64,000 bases of DNA, from assembly GCA_973895155.1 (NCBI GenBank), contig OZ316896.1, forward strand, positions 21,390,001 through 21,454,000. The letters run 5' to 3'. Origin of the DNA: Marsupella aquatica (taxonomy: Eukaryota > Marchantiophyta). The position numbers and the translations under genes are program-made. This document shows positions 45,663-59,119 of the stretch, one piece after another. The notes beneath the pieces are model-generated. The model was not told the DNA's origin, did not search any database, and saw nothing but the letters and a program-made list of their open reading frames with translations. How positions within the stretch are numbered: position 1 is the first letter of the stretch; every line of letters begins with the position of its first letter.

Positions 45663-48600
45663 ATGGATCGGTTCTTGAACAGCTTGAGTGAGAGTTTTGA
45701 GACCTTCTCCGACTACCGGCCCCAGCTGAAGGTCCCTAAGTGGAGCATCCTCGGAGGGGGCCTGGTGTCGCTCGTGAGGGACCGGCTGAAAACCCCCCGG
45801 CGTGCCAAACGAGATGGATTGCCGCTCTTGTTACCGTCGCCTTGGCACCCATCCGTCACGTGAGTATTCATCTTTGTTGTGCGTCGGTCAGTCTTGTCTG
45901 CAGCTTCCTTTTGAGTCCCCATTAAGGTTTTATGATGGGTTTATTTATGTAACATCATCAAGAAACGTCGTCTCTTGTTTGTTGTGGCTTCGAAGTCTGC
46001 CCAATTGCATGCATGAGCTGTAGCGTGCCAGCCGAGTAGCAGGATGAAATGATTCGTGGGGACATCACTTGTCCTTCCTGTCTCATTTCAGCCATTTTTC
46101 GTACCATAGGTTTGCTACTGCATTAATTGTAACTCGGCATTTGTAATCTGTTTTAGGCTCATTGATCGTTTAGGTCCTCACAATTGAGGCCGAAGTCGTG
46201 ATTACTCTGGCAAATCTCGAGGCAAATAGCTTGTAGCCAATGGTGATAGACAGCAGTCATTCACATCACCAGTAAATCTGCCTTGGAATACTTTATGGGG
46301 CAATTCGGTCAGGACGACTTGATTCGACTTTTTGTGGTTTACTGTCTATTTCCTGATTTTCTTCTACCCGTTGTAGATTCCTTCATGAATTTACTCTGCT
46401 CAAGGTTTGAGTTAGGAAATGGAGCCACATTGTGCACGCTTCTCATCAGGAAAGGCGAGAGTATGGTTTCTAATTCAGGGTTTATGCTCCGCTCGCATTA
46501 CGAAATGATGGCATGTTTCGTTGTTTAAAGATCTGTTGGATGATGGAAAGCTATGGAAGGAGAGCGTTTCTGAAAAGTTCACTAGCATAGTATGTAAACC
46601 GTGAAGCTTGTTGGGTCTATCAGTGGGGAGCAAGCTGCCGAGGTCGAAAAAGTTATGGAGGCCTTGAGAGATTTTTCAGCTGATTTGCTCTCACTGTTAA
46701 ATTATGTATGTGGTCATTTAAATTTCTGGCGGGAATGCAATGAGGTATTTGCCTTCTCTCTGGAGCCTGTTACTCCTTTACTAATTCATTCTTCATCTAG
46801 AGATCTAAGAGTTTCAGTCGCCCATGGTCTTAATCCGACTCTAATGTGTGAAGTGGAAGATACCAATTTCGTATGTTTTGCAAAGTTTGTTGTTTTATTC
46901 ATTTATAGGCTTGTCAAGTGATGGCTTCTCACGCAGGCCCTTAGTGCTCTGTACGCTTTCTTGCTAGCAATCACCTGGAAATATCCTGACGGGTTGATAT
47001 TGATTGTACAGGCCACAGATGGAGCTAAAGTTAAGTTTATGCTACTTGAGAGGGGCCCATGGGCATTTGTAGTGGGTGCTGCACGACTTTTGCGAGCTTC
47101 GATTCGCGAAGAGTCCCTAACAAAGGCAATCCATTTATTTGTATCGACGCGAATCTCATCACGCGTTGCTGTCCTCACTGCTGTACAATGTAGGCTTGCA
47201 ACTCTTCTTGGCCTGGTTAGTGCACAGAAAAACCCCAATGATGAGTAATAGAGTTTCCGCTCTTGAATGCCTTTTGACATTTTGATAATCGTCCCAATCA
47301 CGGTCAGATGTTCATTCTCAGCTGATGGTTTGGTCATCCCTAGTCACATTTCCGTGGTATAAATTTCTAGCTACCTTTCTTTATCTGTTCAGGTTCATAT
47401 GGAGGCTGACAGACTAGGAGCGGAGTTGACTAAAGGCAATAATGTCCGACCGGCAATTTCGGCGTCACTCTTGGCTGTGTTCAAAGCACTAAGTGTTTTA
47501 GAAGGTTTATATGACCTACCTCAGGCAGGTGACTGGTTTACAAACTTCCGAAATTGCAGTCACTTCTCGTTCGTCTACTCTGTTTGTTCGCTTCGTTTTG
47601 AGTCAATTCCGAAAATGAAAAGGGACTCTCTTCTCATCCTTCTTCTGTGTTCGTCCGCTTCGAGTTAATTGTCATTTACGAGTCTTTCCAAATCTCAAAA
47701 TTTTCATACCAGCTCTAGAAAACATAGAAAATTCTCCTCCACAATAAAGAACAGCACATATCTTGACTACTTGACTGTTTTGCTGATTTGTGTCACAGTA
47801 GGAAGTATTGAATTGTGGATTTCACATGCGCTGAGAGTCTAGAGAACAACTAATTAAGTTCCATTGGTATTGATTGGCAAATAAAAACTTGACTAACCTG
47901 ACTTCCTCAAATTCGATTATCTTCTCTTAATTCACGCCAAAGATACATATTACAGGTGACAAGGAGACCTGTAGCCGCCCCACAAAATGAAGGGTATCCC
48001 TACTATCAATATGTCTAAGATTGGCTGCTGTCTGCAGTGCCTGAAAGTCGGCATAATGTTTCTCAATGTCGTGATTAATGAGGGTACCTTGAACATACTC
48101 CATCTCAAATGTGTCCCTTGATTTTGTCCGCGCAGACTGATAGCAATAGTTTTGACAACACAAGAACAACATCAAGTGTAAGCCTGCAATTTGATCACAC
48201 CCCTCAGGAACTCGCGAGGAAATCAGAATGGACCGATACGGACATAGAACTGGGTATTGAAGTACTGGCGCACAATCTGGAGTTGCTCCGATACATGATA
48301 GATTGCCTTGTGAGTACTCGGAAAAAGCATGGCAAAACTCGTCATAAATGTTCGTATCTTGCAAGTATAGTCAGAATGCTTGAACCATACTCAAATTGAA
48401 GAACGACAACTTGGTTTCATTTATGTGGCTCATGTCAGTATTTTCGAAATTGGCGCGTTTAAAACTTAATTTTCATTTCAATGATAGTATTAAAATTTCG
48501 CTTATTTGTGGCGGGTATGAGACCCGTATTTCAGCAGGAAAACATTTGCGGATCTGATTTTGGGTGTTTTCTTAACAGATGCTACATCACCAAAAACCAA

Positions 48601-51304
48601 GCAAATTAGAAAGGAAATGGATACGCTACACTGCAAGTGCAGCAGTTATTGCAATGGCGTCTGGTTGGGTCATTCGACATAGCCGTTTGGCGGGTAGCGA
48701 TGACCTTGACCGCTGGCTAAGAGAGGGTAACGCAGCTGTGGTGTCATTCACCAAAGAGCACGTTGAACAACCGGTAAGAACTTCAGTACCTACATTCTAC
48801 GTGCAACGGTTTGTTTTTAGATTGTTTTGCCGAAGCCATTCACGGAAAGCTTATGAGACAAATTGGTGACTCTCCCATGCCAACCATATTACCTGAATCT
48901 TGATTTCTACAAAGTGCTACTAGAATTCGTGTAGGCCAACAGTTTTGTTCCTCTTCGCTTTCCAGGTTTTTTGTTTTGTTTGTTTCATTGGTTTGCCACA
49001 TATTGTGTGATCGCCACTGTTGTGATCTGGGGTGAGTTTGAAAACGAGCTCCTTCATTTTCTCCAAGGGCTGTTATTTAGTTTTGTTGAATGAACACTTT
49101 ACTGCTTTGGAGTTGGGTAGAAAATCACCACATAAGGAATTATCATCTTGCCTACTTGTCCAAAGTTTTTGTACGGATTTGGCTTTTTGTCAGCTTGTGG
49201 CTATCAGGGATGAGCTCTTTGACACTTTCAGGAAGCGGCGCAACAAATCAGATGTAGTGGTTGAGGCCCAACTCACAGCAGAATCATTACAGCGGTACCG
49301 TGTTTGTCTTGCCCTTGTCCTTTTTGGCAATCTCTGATGTCATCTTGGAGCGACTAATTGCATTTTGTCACATTCTATGTTTGATTTTGAAAGCGGGTCA
49401 TAATAAATCTTTCTCTTGCAGAATGTTGCAGGATTATGTCAAACAAACAACTGGGAATGTGTCGGAAGACCTTTCGCAAGAAGAGATGATGGCTATCATG
49501 ATGACCAGGTTGGTCACAAATTTGGAAAGAAAATTTCTTATTGTTCTGTTTTTAGAATTTGCCAGAGTCCTTCCTGTCTAGTGTCATTTGAGACAAGGGA
49601 TGAGACTTTGGATTACACAGGAATTCATACTACATGCAATGCAGGAGAGATATGGAAGGTTTACGATAGGGTAGGCAGTTCAGCATACCATTCTTGGTGT
49701 CCTCAAAACGCTTGTGCTGATGTTGAGAACTGTTTATGCTTAGATATGAAGATGAAGTAGTGCACCCCCTGAGAAACCTCGTAGGTGGGCAACTTGCTCG
49801 AGCTCTCTTAATTCAGGTATCTCTGTACACCAATTTAGAAACTTCTCTCGTGATTGATCGTGATCTTAACATCTGTGCAGATTGTCATTGCCGTAGAGAA
49901 CATTTCTTAGCTTCTGGAAATCTGTTTTCTCGGCTCTGCTCTCGGGCCTTTTGTAACTTTCAATCAGATTTTACGTAACGTTCTGTGATACCTGAGTTTC
50001 CTCACTTCCAACCTCTCATATACAGGTTCAGAAGCTCAAGCTTGACACTGAAAGGTGGGTATTTCATCTGTTTTCATGTCAATGTACTTCTATCCAAGCC
50101 AATCGAAAATGTCCAGACTACAACTATTTACGAACTGCTTAGTTAGCATCTCTAGGCCTTGAGAACGCAGTTTTCTTTCTTGCAGGGCAATGGTCGAGTT
50201 AAATCAAATCATGAGGGCCAACGAAATCAACTTTGCCATGTTGGCAGCCTTTCCTGCTGTTTTGCTCATGTTTCTTATTGGATCCATCGTTCCAAAAGTG
50301 CTAGCGAAGGTGTGTTCCTTGCTTCCAGGAGCTGCTCAATATCATATCGGAGCCGGCCTACATTTGATGCGCTCTCTTGAATCGTGTGGTTCGTAGACCT
50401 GCCTGTAGTACATACATAGTTGTAAGTATCACTCTGGGCTTGTTGCCAATGTGATCCACTTTAGAAGTGATCGAACACAGAATTTGATTCCCACCAGGAG
50501 GGCAAAAAAGTAGGGCGCGGTAGAGATGCGCAAGCTGCGCGACGGATGCTGATGGCCGAGGTCGAGAAGGCAATATTATGTTTTCAAATGACGATTGATG
50601 AAGACCGGGTAGGTTTGCTGATTCTGTCATGACCTGAAAGGAAAACATCTGCTCTTTTCTTCTGGGGGTCTTTGTACACTTGCCAATGAAAAGGATCATC
50701 AGCCATGAGTGGGCAATCTTGGCATGGATGTGAACTAGCTACATAAACGAAGAAATTCGACAATCAATGTTTGAATAATTCGATATGTTCACAGGAAAAT
50801 GAAGCTGCTTGGAGATTCGGTATGGTGGTATATGCTCTTGACATGTTACATAGAAGTGTGGAACAGGCTGCGAGATCAACTCATGAATGGCCTAGGCAAG
50901 TTTCTCTTTGCCCTAAACTGGGTGCCCTAGGTTGCCTCCGATATCACATCAGTGGTTCCTTCTTTATGCAACGAAGAGAGATGCAAGCTATCTCGATAGC
51001 TATAGTCACCTCCCGTCAGAGGTTCGCGCTTTCCGGCTGGGAATCGATTGTTGGGAGTGCCCACAAAGTACGGGAGAGCGACATGCAGTGGTCACAGTGC
51101 TCTTGAGAGCAGTAATTACACAATTTAGCATGGCATTACTCACTACAGATGACCACAACTAACATCTCCTCTGCTGTCTGCAGCTTGCGTGGGGATATCA
51201 TGGACCTTGCAAACCCTAGGCTGGGCACTTCTTATAAGCTAGCAATTACGGCTAGAATGGAGCGTATCTATGAATGCCTTGTTCCATTGCCCAAGTATAA
51301 ATGA
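45663..51304 (+). CDS. DGS1: DGS1/NCA2 family mitochondrial outer-membrane protein (14 exons)
   Basis: Related to Arabidopsis DGD1 SUPPRESSOR 1 and yeast Nuclear Control of ATPase 2, proteins linked to mitochondrial membrane and lipid homeostasis. Exons: 45663-45859, 46624-46744, 47012-47215, 47393-47524, 48136-48309, 48579-48773, 49194-49294, 49422-49508, 49744-49816, 50026-50054 (29 nt), 50186-50309, 50498-50608, 50795-50895 and 51184-51304. They total 1770 nt, 589 aa, close to the family's usual 600. All phases agree. Family landmarks: LLERGPWAFVVGAARLLRAS, FKALSVLEGLYDLPQ, LARALLIQVQKLKLDTER, MRANEINFAMLAAFPAVLL followed by a membrane segment (MFLIGSIVP), and the C-terminal DIMDLANPRLGTSYK...MERIYECLVPLP. 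Another membrane segment is likely at SAAVIAMASGWVI. Two introns start with GC (47525, CAG/GCAGGT; 50896, TAG/GCAAGT). No defects seen. Confidence 0.93.
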
Positions 51305-52843
51305 ATAAGTTTGTGGTAGTTCTGAGAAGAAGCTGACTGGGGAATTTTATGGAAACCGTTATTTGTGACTGTTAGTTTCTGTAGAGTAGTAATCGTGTCG
51401 CTCCGGTATTGCGCTCTATTAGAACATGAGGCAGTGAGTACAAATTCGGCAAACCAGCTGGGAGCTAATCAATGCCAATTTATGATTGATGATTCTCCAG
51501 ACATGAGTCGGCTTAATCCATTGCACAACAGACGTCTGATATGAATGTGGTCTGATAGAAAATGAAGACCTGACTGTTTGGCCACACTGAGTTTGTTGCT
51601 AGTGTCAGCCGTGGCATGAAAGCCATTTTTAAAAGGAAAACACGCACATGGCTGTCTGCAACAATCCTGACTTCTTGAGGCTTAGTGGACAAGTTTATGT
51701 ATGAATGACCGTAAGGTGCTCCGTGGATGTTTTGTCAGAGCTGCGTCTTGGGTGTTTTTCGAAGTTCGTTTGAGCGTATGTTTTCAAAACAGTGACGCAG
51801 GAAAGCTCATGTGAACAAGCTGACGGGAAAAAAGAATTTGTTTCCGAAAGAATAACATACTAGTGTACTGTCCTGGTAGTTTTTCGTCATATATGCAATT
51901 GTGCAAGTATTGTTTCGACATAGGATAGGCTCCATATGTCACTTTTAAATCACAACTTAACTAAACAACTTAACGTCAAGTTCCTCTCTCCATATTTACA
52001 ATTGTGCAATTGTTTTGTCCCTTTTTTGCATAGGATACGCCTGATACACTTGTAAAAGCTTTTTGAGTGATAGCGTGTGAGCAGTTGTCAGTGTTTAATA
52101 ATTCGATTCAAAACAGCGACTGCTGATGTATGTGATTACCTACATCCACTGACATTTATATTCACTTGCAGCTAACCCGATATCAACAGGTATGAACTAC
52201 TTCGAACAGGACCAATGTCTTTGTTGACGTCTAACCAGCTATATGGTCGCCCGTATTGTTTCATTTTTCAATACAGGGAGTATAGATCGGGATCACAGCA
52301 TGATCGAGGGGAGCTCGAGAATGGAATTGATTGTGCGGTTGTAAGGAGTCCTAGGCAGGGGTTTCGATGTGTTTCGTCCTCTCGATCGTTCCCAGCTGTG
52401 GGGTATGCGTGTCCTCTTTGGTCCAACTAACGCAGTTTCGCTTACCAGTGGACCGGCACTATGCTCGATCTGGTCCGCAATTGATCGCATTCAATGTTGC
52501 ATTTAGTCAGTCTCCAGTCGTGTATAAAATCCCAGCCTGCTGCTCAACCCCTCCTCAACCTACGGTACCTTCCAGTGCCTGTTACTTCCACAGGAGTTCG
52601 GTTGTGGTTCTACTACTCATCTACCCACAGTAAAACATCTACCTCAGCTTTGGACTTGGTTTGGCACTTGGTAGGGTAGGGGGCACATTAGTAAAGTTGC
52701 TTTTTGAGCTCGGGTTCAGCTTTTCGGGCTCTGGAGATACGATTCTCTGCTTTTCGCCGAGATTCGGGGGAATAGCTGCTGGGCAAAGTTGTCAATGGCA
52801 AGCAAAGCAACGGCACGGGCCATTCAGGTGTCAACACACCCGA
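51305..52843. other. Intergenic region downstream of DGS1
   Basis: No recognised gene. A diverged direct repeat containing CAATTGTGCAA and CATAGGATA words occurs near 51895 and 51999. Open frames around 52215-52680 have no domain. Confidence 0.4.
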
Positions 52844-52875
52844 CATTGATGATGGGAGTATTACCATCATCAATG
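52844..52875. repeat. Perfect 12-bp hairpin
   Basis: CATTGATGATGG (52844-52855) and CCATCATCAATG (52864-52875) are perfect complements around an 8-nt loop. It lies at the start of the broken lipid-transfer-protein copy. Confidence 0.8.
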
Positions 52876-53162
52876 TAGTAGTGCTCCTAGTTAGTAGCCT
52901 TATTAATATCAGGGGAGCGAACGGGCAAGCAGTTGTAACACTGCCCAGACGGTATCGCAGCTACTACCTTGTCTGCCCGCAGTGAAGAGCAATCCTGAAC
53001 CTCCATCCGGTGAATGTTGCGCTCGCATCAAAAGCACATCTGCCGATTGCCTCTGCTCTTGTCTGCAATCGCCGTTTGCTCAAGGCATTGATTTTTGGAG
53101 ACCGCCCTTCAACTGCCACGCAAGTGCAGGCAAGTGGTTCCTCCCGCACCAAGTGTGGCGGT
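52848..53162 (+). pseudogene. Broken non-specific lipid-transfer-protein copy
   Basis: A signal-peptide-like stretch (INVVVLLVSSLINIRGANG) and the mature part are in different frames. The mature part shows the eight-cysteine pattern up to the fifth and sixth Cys: SCNTAQTVSQLLPC, GECCARIKS and DCLCSCLQS. After about 53090 a net frameshift relative to the intact-looking copy at 63541-63877 moves LPRKC into another frame, and a one-base loss disrupts the final Cys. The exon end and its GTACGT donor (about 53160) are conserved with the other copy. Two or three frameshifts indicate a pseudogene or gene relic. Confidence 0.65.
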
Positions 53163-53502
53163 ACGTAAAAGTCTACAAGACCAAATCTATGATACACTTC
53201 TGCAAAATTACATTCACATCGTAGGCCCACCGAGTTCTTTCCTCGTAACCTCGCGTTGCCTTGATACGCAACTGTAAGTCCTTCACCACTTTAAAAGTTA
53301 ACCTAACGAGGGTTATTCTCCCTGTGGAAGTGAACTGCTCCCCATATTTACTTGCAAAGCACCTTGCGAACCTATCCGAGTAGGTCACTCGTACGTGTAC
53401 AAAATTTGATCTAATTTGATCTATGGAAGTGGAAAGTTTCACTCAGCTCCTCGTTGATTACTTCAATTTATTAGAGAGCACTCTTGGACAAGATGCTCCG
53501 TT

Positions 53503-53767
53503 CCATCAAAGCCTAACTGTAGAGAGCACTCTTGGACAAGATGCTGGAAACAGAGTCAGGACTCACTCTTGACCCATCCGAGGACTCATCTATGTAATCC
53601 CGCACTCCCATGCTAAATAGATTTTCAATTTATGTCAGTTCCATCAAAAAGCCTAACTGTAAAGAGCACTCTTGGACAAGATGCTGGAAACAGAGTCAGG
53701 ACTCACTCTTGACCCATCCGAGGACTCATCTATGTAATCCCGCACTCCCATGCTAAATAGATTTTCA
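53503..53767. repeat. Tandem duplication, about 125 bp unit
   Basis: Units 53503-53627 and 53641-53767 are nearly identical (two extra A and one substitution by eye). A fragment of the same unit (AGAGCACTCTTGGACAAGAT) lies upstream at about 53474. Non-coding, recent. Confidence 0.9.
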
Positions 53768-56700
53768 GAAGACATCATTTTAACAGTATCGAGTGTAGCT
53801 TATGCACATTTCGTGAACCAATCGTCATGACATTTAAATTTTCTGACGTATTTGTTGTGGACAGTCCACGGCGTTTGGTCAAGATCATCATTGAAGCAAA
53901 GGTTTTCGTTGAGAGGACAGAGATTTAGCTTTTTTTTTCTTTTGCTGACACTTGATATGCAAATGACATCCCCGGGTCCAGCGACTAAAGCGAGTGATCT
54001 CGCTAGATTGACGCACGTCATCACTCTTCGACTACTGCTCTTCGATCTACTGCAAGGTCACCAGTCATTAAGACTTAGACGGCGCCGACTCAACTCCTGC
54101 AATTCTCGTTGGGCGAAGTGAGTTAAATGCAATAGGGTAATGCAATGTGTTGACATCCAGCGTGCTTTCGGAGGTGAAGACTAGGACCGAAGATTACCTT
54201 GCTACCTGTGGAATACCGGCAGGAACACAGAAACAAGCAGATTGCTATCAGCAGGCGTTAGTTACCAATGTGCTTGGTCTGCACATATTAAGCTTCTTCT
54301 CCTCTTGGCCGTGGATGTCAAATATCAATGTGCCAGTTTTGATGCTCTCTTTTGCCGGTGGAGCTGTATGGACATACTCTGGAGTACTCTGGAGCATTGA
54401 GAGATCTACTACACCCGTATTTGAGAAGTCTTCTTAATTAGTGTCACATTTTAGATCAGCGAATGTCCTAGGATCGGAGAACTTTCCTGGCTCACGAATT
54501 AAGCTAATAGCTCCAGTATCCTACTCACATGAGCAAATTCCATGGGTGCAAAGCTCTCGCATATGTACTGATCATCAGTGCTGTCTATAACCACCTTTAC
54601 ATGAGTCACCCTGTATTAGTGACGAAAACGGTTTGATTTGATGCTTCATCGGTTGGTGTGGAACTAAAGGCCCCTAAAGTTGCTCCATTGAGTGAAATTA
54701 GTCTTGCATAAGTGAGAGGACACATGATATCGTCTTATATGTTTGTCCAAATGATTCCAACACATCTAAATGTCAAAGTCTCAAAAACATTTACTCGAGA
54801 CCACGACAAGTATGGTAATGTGGTCATGTCCTGCATTTTATATGATCGTAAGCACTGATTTTAGATCGTTGGTACAGAACATCCAGAATGTGAAGAGAGA
54901 ATGAAGCACTTTCTGTGCGAACTCAATCTTCAACATTTAGGCTGAAGCGCAGCACAACAAGAATCAATTGCATTCATGTATCACCCTCATGACGGTGCAA
55001 GTTCGGCGCTGTTTGCTAGGATTTATAATCACAACTGAACTGCATTATCCAGTATTTCGTAATCTTACAATTTGGATCATTCGTATTTTTGTCGAGCGTC
55101 GTTCACATCTATGCCTTGAACAATGGCAGTTCATGACTCTTAGAGACAGTTTAAGGCAACCTAATGAAAATTTGCAATTAAGTCAATATCTCAACCGAGG
55201 AGCTTCAACCACTGTGAATCGATTTAAAGTTGAGGATTAACATTGATGCTAACGGTTGATTGTCTTTCTGTCTTTCTAGGACAAGTTTGATCTTAACCAA
55301 CGTCAGGTTACTTATAAGTATTGGGCCTTTGTGGTTTAAATTGGATGGCACGTGGCTTGTAGATAATGCCGACATCATGTCAACATTGTTGTCGCTACAC
55401 TTGTCTGCATTCGTTGTCTGCATTCGTTCTCTTCTATCATGCTTGAGTTCCACGCGGTTTAGTCGCGTGTACGTCGGAAAACAGGGAATGGGACCATATA
55501 TGTGGCAAAGATTCATTTTGCGTGTGCACAAAGACACGTTCAAGTCTGTGACCATCGAAGGGTAATCCTGGTCTGTCAAAACTAGGCTGAAGTGGACAAC
55601 GGTAAGCATCATGACGCATGGGGGGACGAAAACTTCAACAATCTTCATGACATATTTCATGTGAAAGTGCACTTTACTGGATAAAGCACATTAATTAACA
55701 ACTTCTGCAGGACAAGCTTCTGTTTATGAGTTCCATTATTGATGTTCTCTTTGTGTTGTTTCCTATCTTTCTGTGAACAGTGGTACTTAAAGCAAATATA
55801 TATCTTTTGAGTACCAAACCCATCCTGAGACAAGACTCTCAAGCTGTGTGTCCTTATTGGCACATTGTCGCCCGGGTTGTTGCCTCCTCTCTAATGGAGG
55901 GATCACCAAAAGGTATGTTGTAATTAATCCCAAGGATATGCTGACATAGTGTTGCGTCATCCCCAGCATATATTGAAGACAAACACAATGGCGAGGCAAA
56001 TTCATGTGTTAACACCTGCTTAACTTCGGACGGCTACCCGAGCCCGAGCTGAGTATATCATGTACTGCAGACAAACCTCTGGCCCGACCTGTTCCACCCA
56101 ACGGACAGTTGAACTGGTCATAACTCATACAATCAGTGTTGTTCAATTTACCAAAAGGCTAGATTATTCGACTAACCGGTTGAGTCTATCGGTTTGGATA
56201 GCAATACCCACTGGCCCCACATGGCCGTTATCCTTTTAGGAGCCATTGTGTAAATATCCACTGTGAACTTTGAGGCAATAAAAAATAGAAATTGTAGCCA
56301 TAGCCCATTTCGTCAGAAAAATTAAGACAGTACAGTACTGTAATGTAGGTGGCTGATTGACGCAACTTTTGTTAGTATGTACGTACGGGCCTCAGCTTTT
56401 CATTCGTAAAAGTTGCCCTTTCTTTTCCCGGGGGGACATTTATGACATGACGTGATTGTTTCACTCACCTAGAGATACCCGATGGCATCACAATCGCTCT
56501 GGTGCTGTAGCCAAGCACAGCCCCTTGTTCCCAGATCAACTACTGTCCAGAGTGCAAACTTACGTCGACGTGGCAGTCCCAGTGTAGCGTAAGTAAGTTA
56601 TGAAGTACGTGCCTGAAACATAGGACTTCGTAGTCTTTGACTGATGGAGCGAGAGCGCAATTAAACAAACTCAATGGTCAGAATTCCAGGCCATGTGTCA

Positions 56701-57561
56701 TCGTACATCATCAGGAACCAAAACCAACGGTAGCGTTAATGTAGAAATTTCTCATGTAGATTATTACCCCCCTTAGTGGGTTTGAGCATTTACATGTCTG
56801 GGCATGTACAAGTTCGAGCATCGGACGTCCCTCAGCGAACGGGACGATCGATAAGAGAAGACGATCCATAAGAGAAGAGTGGCTGGATAGGAGTAGCCCA
56901 GCGAGACATGGATATGCTGCGTGCCTAATATAACCAGGCAGCCCACCTTAATCTAAGGGAGCCTGTCATCCTAATTAATCACGGTATCCTAATTAATCAC
57001 GGTCAGCAAGATTTGCGTGCTAATTTCCAACAGTTAGGCTATCATGGGACTAGGGAACTGTAGATCACTTTACAAGAAAAATGATGAATTGAGATTCTGA
57101 GCTTCTATGGCTGGAAACGTTAGGTTCGTTTCGGGATCACCAAGTGTACCATGGCACCTCATCTGAGATACGTCGTCCGTTTGATCCAACCAAGAAAGAA
57201 ACAGTGGCTCAGACCAGCGGCCCAATCGCTCACGGAGTCTTGCAGAATCATCCAAGTTTCGTATTTGTTGTGGTCCTGCACGTACGACTTGTGGACCCAA
57301 GAATATCTGCTAAAGGCTACCGTAGCGTCTCAGTGGAGGAATGATGAAACGAGATGTCATCGGAGAAACCGCCCCACAGTATTTCACAAGTACTGTACCG
57401 CACTGAGATTCGAAATCGAGCGCTGTTGGAGCTCGTCTACTGTTCTGCTCCGCGTGTCGACAGATTGCTGATGCAAGGCACGATGGGTCGGATCAATATG
57501 TCTTTCTTCTTGGAGAGTGAAGGCCCCGTTGCCAGGAGTCCCGATAACTTCCGATAACCGC
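53768..57561. other. Intergenic region, no recognised gene
   Basis: Scattered short open frames only. One on the plus strand (54147-54437) begins without an ATG and includes a hydrophobic stretch; one on the minus strand (57070-57300) is also unassigned. Neither has a domain I know. Confidence 0.4.
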
Positions 57562-57568
57562 TATAAAT
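57562..57568 (+). promoter_or_regulatory. TATA box of the small gene at 57694
   Basis: TATAAAT, 126 nt upstream of the ATG, leaving a plausible leader of about 95 nt. Confidence 0.6.
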
Positions 57569-57693
57569 TGGGACGGGTCTACCCAGTTTCTCACCCTGGC
57601 GTTCATCTTCAAAAGTTTTGCAAGACATTGTTTCGGATATCTTTCTCCAGTCTTCACTTCTGTGTGTTCAGATTTCCTCAGTCTACCGCCATC

Positions 57694-59119
57694 ATGTCTT
57701 CGTGCGACTGCGATAGGAAGGACAGCAATGGAGGAAATTGCGAGTGAGTAGATTGGCCTCAGTTTGAACTCTTTGCACAACAGTTCTGAGTGCGAATTGG
57801 CTTCTTACAGGCTCTCGATTATTCATGATGCACGTTCATGACTAGCAGACATAGCAGACAATCTTTATTACAGCGGACTAATGCGTTTCATTTGAATGCC
57901 TGAATTTCCTTCGTAGCCGTCAATCAGGGTTGATTTGCTGTTTTGTCTAGATCTGCTGAATTGATTCACTACTATGTCGGCAAATTTGTTTATTTGGGTG
58001 GCTCATCCGATTGCATTGAGCTGATGCTGCAACTCGTTCCCTGGAAACTGAAGCTCTTGGCAAGCTCCCATAGGACCATGCTTGCCAAGATGCTGACAAG
58101 GATCACAAGAACCATAGCCGTCTCAAACATTAGTTTTTACTGCGCTACCATTATTTGGAGAATTCCCATATTAGGTCCCCCTTCTCACTGAAAATTATTT
58201 CTCAATCTGATTACTGCGCATGGCACCTCTGGATGTGTACAAATTGACGGTTAATTGGGATTTATATCGAAGTCCAATTAGAAGCACCTGCTTTTGCAGG
58301 CCGATAGTCTGAATAGGTGTTCGGGTACATTGACTTCCTCCTATTTAACGTCAAGTTAACTTCCGATGATAGCGTTTGAAATTTGCATGCTGACCAATAG
58401 ACTAAATGGGTGAATGGATACATTGCAGTTCCTCCTGCAAGGAAGAGTCCTTCGGAATCGTGGAGCAGACCTCCAGGTGAGCAAGTCTTCTCCGTAAATT
58501 AGATATATAAGTAGACACAAAGGATAAAATAGTTAAAAGAGTCATGACTAATCTAACTTGTAGTCATCGGCACTTTATTGCATCAATGTTTGTTTACTGT
58601 GTCAGTGAACTTTTTATTCAGAATGAGCGGTCCTATAAAGCTTCTGAAAAAAAATGAGCGATCCTTCTCTTTGCCTTTTTGACCTGCAAGTGTTCTGATT
58701 AGCTGCAAAGGCAAGTAGAATGAGGTAGGTAGGGTTCGTGGAGGTGAAGAAATTGTTGGCTCTTGATTGTATCAACTTGTGGACATTTCTGTCCGAATTT
58801 AGAGTCGGCCCCCTTATTACCTTTCAAACCTCACTAGAACTTTTCTGATGAATTAGCCGCCAATCGAACTTATAAGTACTGTAAAGTCAAATTATGATGC
58901 AGGGTCCTCTGCGCGTTATATTTGTCGAAAGGGAACTCAAAATCATGCATTCGATTCATTCTGTAATCTGATAAGCCCCCTAGGCGGCAACTTTATTTAT
59001 CAATACTTCCCGTGTGTTCATTTTGCAGCCCCGTGAGCTTTGCACCCATCTTGGCTGTAAGCAAGGCAGCTGGCGTTGAGGTCGTCGTTTCCTTTGAGGG
59101 ACACGCTGAACATGCCTGA
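57694..59119 (+). CDS. Small three-exon protein with Cys-rich N-terminus, unrecognised
   Basis: Proposed exons 57694-57743, 58429-58476 and 59029-59119 give 62 aa. All introns are GT-AG, the phases agree (2, 2), and a TATA box and leader precede. The protein begins MSSCDCDRKDSNGGNC, then a DSSCKEESFGIVEQTS segment, and ends VVVSFEGHAEHA. The CDC motif and short exons recall plant type-3 metallothioneins, which also start with a Cys-rich block in a small first exon. The usual C-terminal Cys block is missing, so I do not assign that function. The third exon, or the whole model, could be wrong; the first exon with its donor GTGAGT is the best-supported part. Confidence 0.4.

Noticed and set aside
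54147-54437. 96-codon frame with a hydrophobic stretch
   Set aside because: No ATG near its start, no recognised family, no splice partners found.
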